A stretch of DNA of 64,000 nt, from assembly GCF_013408145.1 (NCBI RefSeq), contig NZ_JACBZI010000001.1, forward strand, positions 930,001 to 994,000, in the 5' to 3' direction. The stretch's first letter is position 1, and every line of letters starts with the position of its first letter. Below the pieces are notes generated by a model. That model did no database searches. It was not told the DNA's origin and worked only from the letters and a program-made list of their open reading frames with translations. A program made the translations under genes and the position numbers. This document shows positions 8,089-15,328 of the stretch, piece by piece. The DNA comes from Nocardioides marinus. Lineage in GTDB: Bacteria > Actinomycetota > Actinomycetes > Propionibacteriales > Nocardioidaceae.

Positions 8089-8537
8089 TCAGGCAGGCTG
8101 GGCCAGCGGCGTGGCGCCCAGCAGCTGCGCCGTGTGCTCGAGGACGGTGTGGGAACCGGCGGAGCTTGGGCGGTCGCAGCACGGATGGGTGTCGTAGCCC
8201 TCGTCGACGACGATGCGGTGCAGCTGGCTACCGCAGGCGCGACAGCGTCGACCGGCGTGGGTGGGCACTGCTCGGCGGCAACGGCGCAGGGAAGGCATGC
8301 CGCGGCTGGAGGGGGAGTGACTTGGTGGTCGCGGTCCCAGTCGCGCCGCTGGCGCAGCAGCGTGGCGGTCTGTTGCCAGAGCGCGTGCTCGAGGTGCGGC
8401 GGCGCAGGTCGGCCGATCGCCTGGTCGACGGCCTTCTTGAGCAGCTGGTCACCGCAGGTGAGGATCCGCTCGTCGACGCCGCGACCGTAGCACCAGCGGG
8501 CCAGTGTCTTGGCGGCCGTCATCAGCTGGTCGTCCAT
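8089..8537 (-). pseudogene. zinc-ribbon protein gene with apparent frameshift
   Basis: The first ~90 codons (from 8537, MDDQLMTAAKTLARWCYGRG) look coding up to a CLPC pair. That frame then runs into low-complexity Ser/Thr/Pro/Arg sequence and stops at 8016. A second frame entering near 8260-8285 reads HAGRRCRACGSQLHRIV then DTHPCCD, a clear zinc ribbon, and stops at 8089. Joining the frames near 8265 gives a sensible ~149-residue protein with Cys pairs. So there is a one-base indel in the genome, a sequencing error, or two genes. It lies 13 bp after the nuclease gene, in the same operon. Confidence 0.5.
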
Positions 8538-8550
8538 GCCCGGCCCTCGC

Positions 8551-9075
8551 TCAGCAGCTGCCCCACAGGCCGCTGGCGGCCTCCTGGGCGTCGCCGGCGG
8601 CCGCGGAGTAGGAGTCTTCCCGGGCGAGATCCTGGGCGGCGTCGTAGCGGCGTGCGGCGCCGCGGGCCAGGAGCTCCTGGGCTACGTCGACGTCGTCGTG
8701 GTCGACGTAGCGCAGCAGACGGTCGTACCGGTCGCGGTCGGGCTGTCCGCTGTCGGTGACGAGCTGGACGGTGCTGTCGACCGGGACGAGGTCCTCGAGC
8801 AGGTCGGTTGCCTGGTCGGCGTAGCACTCCGCCGGCGCTGGCGGGTGGGCGACTTCGGGGGCGTCGATGCCGAGCAGGCGGACTCGGCCGAGCGGGCGGC
8901 CGGCCAAGTCCTCGACGCGCAGGGTGTCTCCGTCGACGACGGCCGTCACCCTGACCTGGGTGGCCGTGCCCTCGGCTGGGTCGGCGCCCGTGGGGGTGCC
9001 GGGGAGGGTTGCGGTGATGCCGCCGGCGGTCAGCGCGGCGATGGCAGCGGCGGCCAGGCCGATGAGGGCCTTCAC
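8551..9075 (-). CDS. secreted staphylococcal-type (thermo)nuclease
   Basis: 174 residues beginning with GTG. The N-terminal ~25 residues form a signal peptide (LIGLAAAAIAALTAGG), so it acts outside the membrane, presumably hydrolysing DNA or RNA with Ca2+. The SNase fold is recognisable from VVDGDTLRV (~45-53), RVRLLGIDAPEV (catalytic Arg and Glu as in SNase R35/E43) and YDRLLRYV (R87 equivalent). It ends in LWGSC, a typical ending for secreted members. Its GTGA start overlaps the stop of the tandem-DnaA-domain gene. On an ICE such nucleases may process DNA at the cell surface during mating; that is inference. Confidence 0.85.
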   Translation of the reverse strand: MKALIGLAAAAIAALTAGGITATLPGTPTGADPAEGTATQVRVTAVVDGDTLRVEDLAGRPLGRVRLLGIDAPEVAHPPAPAECYADQATDLLEDLVPVDSTVQLVTDSGQPDRDRYDRLLRYVDHDDVDVAQELLARGAARRYDAAQDLAREDSYSAAAGDAQEAASGLWGSC

Positions 9076-10007
9076 CGGGCGACCCTCAGCTGCGGGCGCT
9101 CGCCGGCGACGGGAACCGCGCGCTCCTGGGCCCGGGCGCCGGGAGAGCGGTAGCCGGCCTCGGGGATCTGCTCGTCGACGGCCGCGCGGGTGCTGGCACC
9201 GGCCGGCTCATCGGGGAGCTCGGCGGCGATCTTCGCAGCGAGGTCGCGCAGTGGCGGGGTCTTCTCGATCCGCCGGGTGGCGTGGAGCACGGTCGTGTGG
9301 TCGCGCTCGAAGTGCCGCGCGATCGTCGGCAGGCTGTGCCCGTGGATGCGGGCCGCGGTCATGGCCACGGCTCGGGCGTCGGCGGCCGTCCGGGTCCGAT
9401 CGGCGCCCAGGAGGATCTCGGGGGTGGTGCCGAAGGCCTCGGCGGCCGCGACGACGGCGTGCTCGACCGGGCCATCGGGCTCGAAGGTCGACGCGGGCTG
9501 GTCTTGGTGGAGGCTGACGACGGTGGCCTCGGGTCGGGGGAGTTGGGCGGTGTAGCGGTCGTTGACGTGCTCGGTGACCCGGGCCGCGGCGTCGGCCAGC
9601 CGGGGGCGTTCGGCGGTGCGGCGTACGGCGTGGATGACCGAGCCGTGGTCCTTGTTGAAGTGCTCGGCGATGGCCGGCAGGGACAGGCCGGCCTCGCGGG
9701 CGGCGGTCATGGCCACGGCGCGGGCGTCGCTGACGGGGCGGCTGCGCTCGGCGCTCAGGATCGCCTCGGGGGTGGTACCGAACATCGGCGCGGCGGCGTT
9801 GATGGCCAGCTCGCACACCGCTGCCGGTCCGGTTGCCGGCGCCGCCGGCAGGGTCTGGTCGACCTGGACGGCGAGGACGGCCACCAGCGACCGCAGCTGG
9901 TCGGCGTCCAGCGGTGCGACCAGGTCGGCGACCTGGTCATGCTGTCCGCGGCCGGCGGCATCGAGGATGAGGCTAGCCAGCTGGCGGCCGCCCTGATCGA
10001 GGTTCAT
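9072..10007 (-). CDS. protein with two DnaA domain-IV DNA-binding modules and no ATPase
   Basis: 311 residues. Residues ~64-142 and ~183-262 each match the C-terminal DNA-binding domain of DnaA, including the signature helix: KDHGSVIHAVRR (119-130) and RDHTTVLHATRR (235-246), each preceded by an ARAVAMTAAR-type helix and a SLPxIAxHF turn. There is no Walker motif and no AAA domain. A ~55-residue helical N-terminus may dimerise; the tail is basic and flexible. The ribosome site is AGGAGG. By family knowledge these modules read DnaA boxes, so the protein may organise or block an origin on the element. Three DnaA-box-like sites lie within 5 kb. Confidence 0.8.
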   Translation of the reverse strand: MNLDQGGRQLASLILDAAGRGQHDQVADLVAPLDADQLRSLVAVLAVQVDQTLPAAPATGPAAVCELAINAAAPMFGTTPEAILSAERSRPVSDARAVAMTAAREAGLSLPAIAEHFNKDHGSVIHAVRRTAERPRLADAAARVTEHVNDRYTAQLPRPEATVVSLHQDQPASTFEPDGPVEHAVVAAAEAFGTTPEILLGADRTRTAADARAVAMTAARIHGHSLPTIARHFERDHTTVLHATRRIEKTPPLRDLAAKIAAELPDEPAGASTRAAVDEQIPEAGYRSPGARAQERAVPVAGERPQLRVAR

Positions 10008-10023
10008 GACCGTCCCCTCCTGC

Positions 10024-10737
10024 CTACTGCGCCGGCGACGCGACGGGCGGGGATGCCTGGCGCGGCACTTGGGCGCGTCCCTGTTCGGCCATCCGCCGGC
10101 GGGTGTTGTCGGTGATGTCGCTGGCGATCCCGGCCGACTGCCGGGCGTTGGCCGCGGCGTGGTCGACGACGTTCTCGAGCAGGCGCACGTCCTCGTCGGC
10201 GCGGCCGAGCTCCTTGCCGGCGGTCGCGATGCTCCGCTCGAGGGTGACCGGCTCCAGCAGCGACGGTGGAGTCACCTGCTGTGTCGCCAGATGCGCGCTG
10301 TCGACGTGCTGGGCGGTCAGGCGCGCCATCGGCTTGGCCAGGTCGATCATCTCGCCCACCACGGCGAGGCGCGGCTTGAGCTGCGCGACCTCACTGGTGA
10401 TCTCGGGATCGGAGGTGTCTGCGTCCTGGAGGAGGTCGTGGGCGGTCGCGATGGCGTTCGATGCCCGCTCTAGGTGTCCGGTGAGTTCGTCGGCCAGCTC
10501 GGCGTTGTCGCTGCAGTGCCGCTGCAGGCGGCTCAGGTGCTCGCCGGCGGCCTCGAGGTAGTAGTCACCACGGTCGCTGAGCCGGGCCTTGGCCGAGTCG
10601 AGCTCAGCGTCATCGAGCACCCGGAGCGCGGAGTTGATTGTGTTGTGCAGCTCGTCGACGACCCGGCGGGCGCGTCCCACGGCCTGCTCGGCCATGAAGA
10701 CGGCGTCGGCGGCTTGGAGAGCGGTGGCGGTCCTCAT
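10024..10737 (-). CDS. coiled-coil hypothetical protein
   Basis: 237 residues, almost wholly predicted helix with heptad patterns (for example ELADELTGHLERASNAIATA) and a Pro/Ala tail. No transmembrane segment or catalytic motif. The ATG overlaps the TGA of the 55-residue upstream gene by four bases, and the tandem-DnaA gene follows after 16 bp, so it belongs to that operon. No function recognised. Confidence 0.6.
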   Translation of the reverse strand: MRTATALQAADAVFMAEQAVGRARRVVDELHNTINSALRVLDDAELDSAKARLSDRGDYYLEAAGEHLSRLQRHCSDNAELADELTGHLERASNAIATAHDLLQDADTSDPEITSEVAQLKPRLAVVGEMIDLAKPMARLTAQHVDSAHLATQQVTPPSLLEPVTLERSIATAGKELGRADEDVRLLENVVDHAAANARQSAGIASDITDNTRRRMAEQGRAQVPRQASPPVASPAQ

Positions 10738-10901
10738 GCGGACTCACCGCCTCCCGAGTCGGGCGGGGGTGTGCTGCTCGACGGGGGCAGTACGTCGCGG
10801 AGACGGTCGAGCGCGGCCAGGGCCTGCTCGAGGTGTTCGCGGGCCTCCTGAACCGGGTCACGGTCGGGTGCGCCGGAGGGGGAATCGGTGGGCGTGCTCA
10901 C
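10734..10901 (-). CDS. 55-residue leader gene of the DnaA-like operon
   Basis: Starts with GTG, with AAGGAG six bases upstream. One short amphipathic helix (QEARELEQ-like, residues ~18-37) lies between Ser/Pro/Asp-rich ends. Four-base ATGA overlap with the coiled-coil gene. The composite motif lies 34 bp upstream, making this the first gene of the unit 10901 to 8089. Function unknown. Confidence 0.6.
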   Translation of the reverse strand: MSTPTDSPSGAPDRDPVQEAREHLEQALAALDRLRDVLPPSSSTPPPDSGGGESA

Positions 10902-10934
10902 GGGCAGCTCCTTGGTTGACCGGGGTCATCTCTC

Positions 10935-10972
10935 AGTCACCAAAGGAAGGTCGACCCGCTCGGGCGATCACC
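10935..10972 (-). promoter_or_regulatory. element-wide composite motif, copy 4
   Basis: Minus strand: GGTGATCGC, then 31 bp from its start GGTGACTGAG preceded by CTTT. It lies 34 bp before the GTG at 10901, the likely start of the DnaA-like/nuclease operon. The second box lacks the ATA of other copies. Confidence 0.55.
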
Positions 10973-10999
10973 GAGGGCTAGAAATCTGGCCGCGAAAGG

Positions 11000-11407
11000 T
11001 CAGGGCTGGTCCCAGGGCATCGACTCCTGCCCGTCGTCGACGCCCTGGCTGATGATGTGCGCGGTTGCGTTGCGGGCGGCGTTCAGGTGCTTGTGGAGGT
11101 CGACCGCCAGGCCGCGGGCCTCCTCCAGATGGAGCCGCGCAACGCCGATCGCCATGGCGGGGTCGGACTCGTCGGTCATCGCATCCATGCTGAGCACCTG
11201 GTCGGCCAGTGCCCGCTCGAGCGTGCTCGACACCTGCGAGAACGCCTGGGGCAGCGCGGCCGCGAGGTCGGCGAACTCCGCGAGCTCATCCGAGGTCTCG
11301 GCCGGGATCTGGTCGCGCTCCCACAGGGTGGCGCGGTTGAAGCCGTAGACGTGTTCACGGGCCGCCGTCGCGTGCCCGCTCGCCTCGAGCTCGTCGTTGT
11401 CGTCCAC
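11000..11407 (-). CDS. helical hypothetical protein
   Basis: 135 residues from a GTG with AGGAAGG nine bases upstream. Acidic, helical, no known domain (FADLAAALPQAFSQVSSTLE; ends DDGQESMPWDQP). No signal peptide. Of similar size and character to other unknown genes in this block. Coding is supported by start context and composition only. Confidence 0.55.
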   Translation of the reverse strand: MDDNDELEASGHATAAREHVYGFNRATLWERDQIPAETSDELAEFADLAAALPQAFSQVSSTLERALADQVLSMDAMTDESDPAMAIGVARLHLEEARGLAVDLHKHLNAARNATAHIISQGVDDGQESMPWDQP

Positions 11408-11493
11408 CAGGGCGCCCTTCCTGCTGGGGGAGGTCTCGTTGGCGTTGAGTCTCGCGGATCTCGCCGGCGTACGCGCGGACGCGGTCGGTGGGC

Positions 11494-11502
11494 TGTGGAT
11501 AG
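11494..11502 (-). promoter_or_regulatory. DnaA-box-like site (CTATCCACA)
   Basis: The minus strand reads CTATCCACA, one mismatch from TTATCCACA, in the interval 11408-11593. That interval otherwise has only an unconvincing minus-strand frame. An identical nonamer on the plus strand is at 14365-14373. Confidence 0.4.
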
Positions 11503-11593
11503 CCGCGCCGCAGGGGTTCCCTCCGGCGCGTCCGGGCGGGAGACTGATCGGCCATCGACGACCAGGCGGCCTTGATCGCGCGACGCGTGGCCA

Positions 11594-11818
11594 TTGGCGG
11601 CGGCCGCCTGGTTTAACGCTCCGGCCGACGTCGGGGCCTACCGTCGGCTCGCAGCCGCGGTGGGGGAGTGGAACGCCTACAGCGCCGCGCCGCTGGAGAA
11701 CGTCGACGTCGACGAGCTGCTCGACGACCTGGCGGACGTCGCGCCCCCGACGCCGCTGGGCGAGGGCGTTGCCGACCTCGAGCCCGTCCTGCGGCGGCAG
11801 GCTCGCCGGCAGCTTTAG
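11594..11818 (+). CDS. possible small acidic protein
   Basis: 74 residues with a TTG start and no clear ribosome site. The sequence (VGEWNAYSAAPLENVDVDEL) has a plausible acidic helical composition, and its stop overlaps the convergent ATPase stop by four bases. No earlier start fits. Treat as tentative. Confidence 0.35.
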   Translation: MAAAAWFNAPADVGAYRRLAAAVGEWNAYSAAPLENVDVDELLDDLADVAPPTPLGEGVADLEPVLRRQARRQL

Positions 11819-13101
11819 CGGCGAGGGGTGCCGCGGCCGGGATCGGAGGCCGGCGGCAGTTCACGCCGGCGGCGCCCGGTAGCCAGCTGGCCGGTGCCCT
11901 GGTCGGCGTCCGCAGGTTCGCCGGCCAGGGTCTCCCGGATGTAGCGGTCGAAGCCGGGCATCGTGAATCGCACCTCGCCGCGCCCGGCGGGCTCGATGAT
12001 CCCCTTGTCGATCAGCCGTTCGCGGGGAACGCCCAGGGCCTGCGTGGATCGGCCAAGCTGCTCGGCGATCTCCGCCCTCGTCACCGTGGGCGTGCCGACC
12101 CGCGCCATCACGGCCATGATCTGCCGCTCCAGCTCGGTCGCGGCCGCCCACCGGGCGGCGTACATGGAGGTCAGCTGGTCGTCGGCCAGCGGCAGGCCCG
12201 CCTGGACCTCGCCGACGTCGAGCACCTCACCGGTTCCCGAGGGCTTGGCCACCTCCCACGTCGCGTGGGCGAGGACCTGCAGCAGGTACGGGAACCCCTG
12301 CGCCTCGGCCGCGATCGCCTGCAGCGCGGCGGGTGTCCAGGTCACGCCCAGCTCGGCGGCCGGCCCGGCCACCGCGGCGGCCGCGGCGGCGGGCTCGAGT
12401 CGGGGCAGGGTGAGGAACGTGCTGCGCTCCCCGAAGGTGGCTGCGTTGACCAGGACTCCCGGAGTCGAGGGCAGGCCGGCGCCGATGATGGCCAGCGGGT
12501 TGTCCTCGCGCCGTCCAGCCAGGTTCTGCATCGCGTTGAGCAGGACCGCGAGGTCATCGCGGGCGGCCGCGTGCAGCTCGTCGACGAAGACCACGAGTCC
12601 GGCGCCACCGCGTGCGCGGACCTGGGAGCTGGTCTCGTGCAGCAGGTCCTCCATCGCCGAGATCTGCGCACCGCTCGGAGGCGCGTCCGCCCCGGAGCGG
12701 TCGGCGGCCGCGGTCGCGCTCACCTTCACCCCGCTCGGCAGCCCGAACTCCAGGGCGATGCTCTCCAGGCGGAGCTTCCAGGAGCCCTTCTCGCCCCGGG
12801 GCAGGATGTCCGCGGTCTCGATCGCTTTGCCGACACGGCTCACCAGGTCGGGCAGGAACGGCGCGTTGCGGCGGCAGGCCACCCATGCGGTGATGAATCC
12901 GTGGGCCTCGGCGTCGCGCTGGGCCTCGCGCAGCAGGGAGGTCTTGCCGACCCCGCGCGGGCCTAGGAACACCAGGAGCGGGCCGCCCATCTCGCCGTAG
13001 GTGCCGATCCGGCTCAGGTAGCCTCTGATCCTGTCCTGCTGTTGTTCCCTCCCGGCCAGGACCCGCGGCAGTTCGCCCGGTGCGTAGGGGTTGGGCAGCA
13101 T
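11815..13101 (-). CDS. AAA ATPase (AAA_16/Orc-like) with C-terminal winged helix
   Basis: 428 residues from the ATG at 13101, which has GGGAG six bases upstream; an in-frame frame runs back to 13251 but crosses the palindrome 13123-13145. Walker A LGPRGVGKTS (K53), Walker B LVVFVDELH (D174/E175), then lid-type helices. A winged-helix-like part at ~335-395 (TRAEIAEQLGRSTQALG, FTMPGFDRYIRETL) resembles origin- or operator-binding STAND/Orc proteins. Probable nucleotide-driven DNA-binding switch in element replication, maintenance or regulation; the exact role is unknown. Preceded by an 8-bp inverted repeat likely to be its operator. Confidence 0.75.
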   Translation of the reverse strand: MLPNPYAPGELPRVLAGREQQQDRIRGYLSRIGTYGEMGGPLLVFLGPRGVGKTSLLREAQRDAEAHGFITAWVACRRNAPFLPDLVSRVGKAIETADILPRGEKGSWKLRLESIALEFGLPSGVKVSATAAADRSGADAPPSGAQISAMEDLLHETSSQVRARGGAGLVVFVDELHAAARDDLAVLLNAMQNLAGRREDNPLAIIGAGLPSTPGVLVNAATFGERSTFLTLPRLEPAAAAAAVAGPAAELGVTWTPAALQAIAAEAQGFPYLLQVLAHATWEVAKPSGTGEVLDVGEVQAGLPLADDQLTSMYAARWAAATELERQIMAVMARVGTPTVTRAEIAEQLGRSTQALGVPRERLIDKGIIEPAGRGEVRFTMPGFDRYIRETLAGEPADADQGTGQLATGRRRRELPPASDPGRGTPRR

Positions 13102-13122
13102 CAGAGGTCTCCCATACATTCT

Positions 13123-13145
13123 GTTACACAGCGGGCTTGTGTAAC
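13123..13145. promoter_or_regulatory. inverted repeat GTTACACA-N7-TGTGTAAC
   Basis: Perfect 8-bp arms separated by 7 bp, centred ~33 bp before the ATPase start and beyond the 3' end of the divergently placed 13169-13513 gene. The AT-rich arms contrast with the surroundings. Likely operator of the ATPase gene. Confidence 0.5.
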
Positions 13146-13168
13146 GAAGTGTATGCCGTCGAGCCGGA

Positions 13169-13513
13169 TCAGCGCCCGACGTCGAAGCTGCGTGTCCCAG
13201 GCGTGCTGGCAGCGCCTGGCGTGCGCGCTCCGAGTCGACGACGGGCGGCATCGTCGGGGCTCTCGCCCGCGGAACTGACCTCGTCGACGCCGCGGCCAGG
13301 TCGATCGGCGTGCAGCCGGGTCGTCTCGCTCAGGCATTCGGCTAGGTCCTCGACGTCGGCCTCCAGGACCCGCTCGAGGATGTCAGCGATGCCCCCTGAC
13401 GAGCCGTCACACTCGGCCACCAGGGCCTCGGCCAGACGATCGAGGGCAGCGTCTCCGCGGGCGGTGAAGGTGACGACAATGGGGACCGGGTTCTCGGCTG
13501 GGGGAATGCTCAT
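13169..13513 (-). CDS. small hypothetical protein
   Basis: 114 residues from an ATG with GAGGTGG upstream (begins MSIPPAENPVPIVVTF); the longer frame to 13582 crosses the composite motif and is rejected. Residues ~10-60 look like an alpha/beta fold (VPIVVTFTARGDAALDRLAE), then an acidic helix and a disordered tail. The composite motif ends 18 bp before the start. No family recognised. Confidence 0.55.
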   Translation of the reverse strand: MSIPPAENPVPIVVTFTARGDAALDRLAEALVAECDGSSGGIADILERVLEADVEDLAECLSETTRLHADRPGRGVDEVSSAGESPDDAARRRLGARTPGAASTPGTRSFDVGR

Positions 13514-13530
13514 GGTCCACCTCGCTTTCT

Positions 13531-13568
13531 GGTCACCTAGGTGCGAAGGAGGTAGGTAAGCGATCAGC
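13531..13568 (-). promoter_or_regulatory. element-wide composite motif, copy 5
   Basis: Minus strand: GCTGATCGC, then 31 bp from its start GGTGACCAG preceded by CACCTA, so the second box contains the palindrome CACCTAGGTG. It lies 18 bp before the ATG at 13513. The rest of 13569-13853 shows no gene or repeat. Confidence 0.6.
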
Positions 13569-13853
13569 CCGATCTGCGACACCAGGAGAATCTGCCGGCT
13601 ATCGCGCGGGAGAACTCACGGCCCTGTGCGGGGCTTGCGCCGGGCGGCCAGCCGGGAGCGAGGCCACCGAGGGTGACACCGAGGCTGGGCGGATTTCGTG
13701 CCCAAGGTCATTGCCGAGCGGCGAGGAGTGTCCGCGTGGCCAGCGGCGCACTCGATGAGAGACGGACGGCCTCCGCGGTCCCACGTCGTCGGTCCGGGGC
13801 GACCCAGACTGACCGATCCCGCAGGCGATCGGTACCGCTAGTGTTCGTCGGCG

Positions 13854-14306
13854 ATGGCATCCGGAATCGACCCCAACGCGTTGAGGGCTGCTCGCGAGGA
13901 AGCGGGGTTGACTCAGCATGAGTTGGCGCGCTTGGTGGGAGCGGCTGGGGGTGAGCGCATCTCTCGCTGGGAGTTGGGCACGTCATCTCCGCGCCCCGAC
14001 TTCCTGGTGAGGCTCGCCAAGGCCCTCGACATCCCGACGCTTCGGCTGATCCAGATCGACGGTGAGGTCCCCGACCTCAGGGCGTTGCGCCTGCAGGCAG
14101 GGCTCAGCGCGCAGAAGCTCGCGATGGCCGTGAAGGTAGCCGTCCCGACCTACTACGCCTGGGAGCAGGGGCGCTGGGCCCGACTCCCTGCACCTGAGTC
14201 GCTTGAAGCGCTCGCCCGCGCTTACGGGGTGGCCGTCGATGCGGTGGTCGCGGCTTTCCGTGAGTCGCAGCGACAGCGCCAGTGGGGCGGAGACACTTCG
14301 GCCTGA
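13854..14306 (+). CDS. double helix-turn-helix (XRE-type) regulator
   Basis: 150 residues with two XRE/Cro-like DNA-binding domains: ~9-64 (LRAAREEAGLTQHELARLVG, then RISRWELGTSSPRPDF) and ~73-128 (LRALRLQAGLSAQKLAMAV, then YYAWEQGR). No ligand or peptidase domain. There is no ribosome site. A TAGTGT hexamer ends nine bases before the ATG, suggesting leaderless transcription. Located between the maintenance block and the pilus operon, it may control either; a repressor of element genes is my guess. Confidence 0.8.
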   Translation: MASGIDPNALRAAREEAGLTQHELARLVGAAGGERISRWELGTSSPRPDFLVRLAKALDIPTLRLIQIDGEVPDLRALRLQAGLSAQKLAMAVKVAVPTYYAWEQGRWARLPAPESLEALARAYGVAVDAVVAAFRESQRQRQWGGDTSA

Positions 14307-14364
14307 GGAGACCTTCGGCAGCCGCACGGCGTCGCAAGTGCGCAACTGCAGCCGGGTTTGGACG

Positions 14365-14373
14365 CTATCCACA
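14365..14373 (+). promoter_or_regulatory. DnaA-box-like site (CTATCCACA)
   Basis: One mismatch from TTATCCACA, inside the 338-bp gap before the pilus operon. It is in the same 9-bp form as the site at 11494-11502 but on the opposite strand. Confidence 0.4.
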
Positions 14374-14550
14374 GGCGAGAAGCTGATTCCGGAAGAAGCG
14401 GACGATCTGTGGTCCCATGGACTCCGGATCATTCGGAGGCGTTGACGCTAATTCCATCGGGGGAATGAGCTGCGCAACCCTTCCGGTCAGGACTGGGCGA
14501 TGTCATCTCGGAATCGGTCACCTGTGGAAACCGAGCCGTTCGATAGAAAT

Positions 14551-14560
14551 GCACTAGTGT
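14551..14560 (+). promoter_or_regulatory. GCACTAGTG site before the pilus operon
   Basis: GCACTAGTGT, a one-mismatch form of the palindrome at 6625-6634 and 26653-26664. It lies 85 bp before the CpaB start and 23 bp before composite motif copy 6. Confidence 0.35.
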
Positions 14561-14582
14561 GCGAGTATCGAGTTGGGCTCGT

Positions 14583-14620
14583 GGTGATCGCCGAGGGCCC
14601 GTCTTGACACGTAGGTGATC
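14583..14620 (+). promoter_or_regulatory. element-wide composite motif, copy 6 (pilus operon)
   Basis: GGTGATCGC, then exactly 31 bp from its start GGTGATCGAG preceded by CACGTA: a 7-bp perfect direct repeat at three helical turns. It lies 25 bp before the first pilus gene, so it probably drives the whole Tad operon. Confidence 0.65.
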
Positions 14621-14644
14621 GAGACACGAGAGGACTCGGGATCC

Positions 14645-15325
14645 ATGTCGCTGAACACCGCTCAAAATGCGTCGGGCGAGGCGCCCTCCACCAGTCGACC
14701 TGCGCCCAATCTCAACAACAGTCCACGGCTCAAGCGGCGCCGCAGGCCGTGGGTTTTCGCACTTTGTGCTGCTTTCGTCGCCGCCGGCGCCCTGGGAACC
14801 GCGTTCGCGTTCACCTCGGTCAACGACACCCAAGAGGTCCTGGTCGTCAGCCGTGACATCAAGCGCGGCGAGACCATCGAGGTCGGGGACCTCTCGGTGG
14901 TGCGGGTGAGCGTCGACCCAGCGCTGACCCCGGTCGCCGGGAGTCAGAAGGGCGAGCTCCAGGGCAGCCGCGCGGCGGTCGATCTGTGGGCCGGCACCCT
15001 GCTCACCGAGCAGGCAGTCACCGACAGCCTGGTGCCGGGGGAGGGGGAGTCCCTGGTGGGCATCAGCCTCACTCCTGCCCAGATGCCCTCGGAGCCCCTC
15101 TACGGCGGCGACGCCGTTCGGATCGTCACCACGCCCGGCGACCAGGGCGAGGTGACCGACGAGGAGCCGGTGACCATCGAGGCAGTGGTGGTTGGTGTTA
15201 GCCGCGTCGAGGAGACGGGGGAGACCGTCGTCGACGTCTCGGTGCCCGAGCGCGAGGCCGCTGACCTGGCCGCCCGGGCCGCCACCGGACGGGTCGCGCT
15301 CGTCCTGGACGCCCGGGAGCGCTGA
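14645..15325 (+). CDS. cpaB: CpaB/RcpC-like pilus assembly protein (SAF domain)
   Basis: 226 residues from the inner ATG; ten earlier codons lack a ribosome site. A basic stretch (RLKRRRRPW) precedes one membrane anchor at ~34-56. The SAF domain is at ~66-125 (VLVVSRDIKRGETIEVGDL, the RxIxxGxxI pattern of CpaB), followed by an extracytoplasmic beta-rich domain. In Flp pilus systems CpaB-type proteins stabilise the outer part of the machine. First gene of a gapless operon running to 26293. Confidence 0.8.
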   Translation: MSLNTAQNASGEAPSTSRPAPNLNNSPRLKRRRRPWVFALCAAFVAAGALGTAFAFTSVNDTQEVLVVSRDIKRGETIEVGDLSVVRVSVDPALTPVAGSQKGELQGSRAAVDLWAGTLLTEQAVTDSLVPGEGESLVGISLTPAQMPSEPLYGGDAVRIVTTPGDQGEVTDEEPVTIEAVVVGVSRVEETGETVVDVSVPEREAADLAARAATGRVALVLDARER

Positions 15326-15328
15326 GCA

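Noticed and set aside
11355..11594. 79-codon minus-strand frame overlapping the 11000-11407 gene
   Set aside because: Arg/Gln/Gly low-complexity, overlaps the ribosome site of the better-supported gene, and covers the DnaA-box-like site.
14604..14609. TTGACA as a classical -35 box for the pilus operon
   Set aside because: No acceptable -10 hexamer 16-19 bp downstream, and it lies between the two boxes of the composite motif; probably chance.
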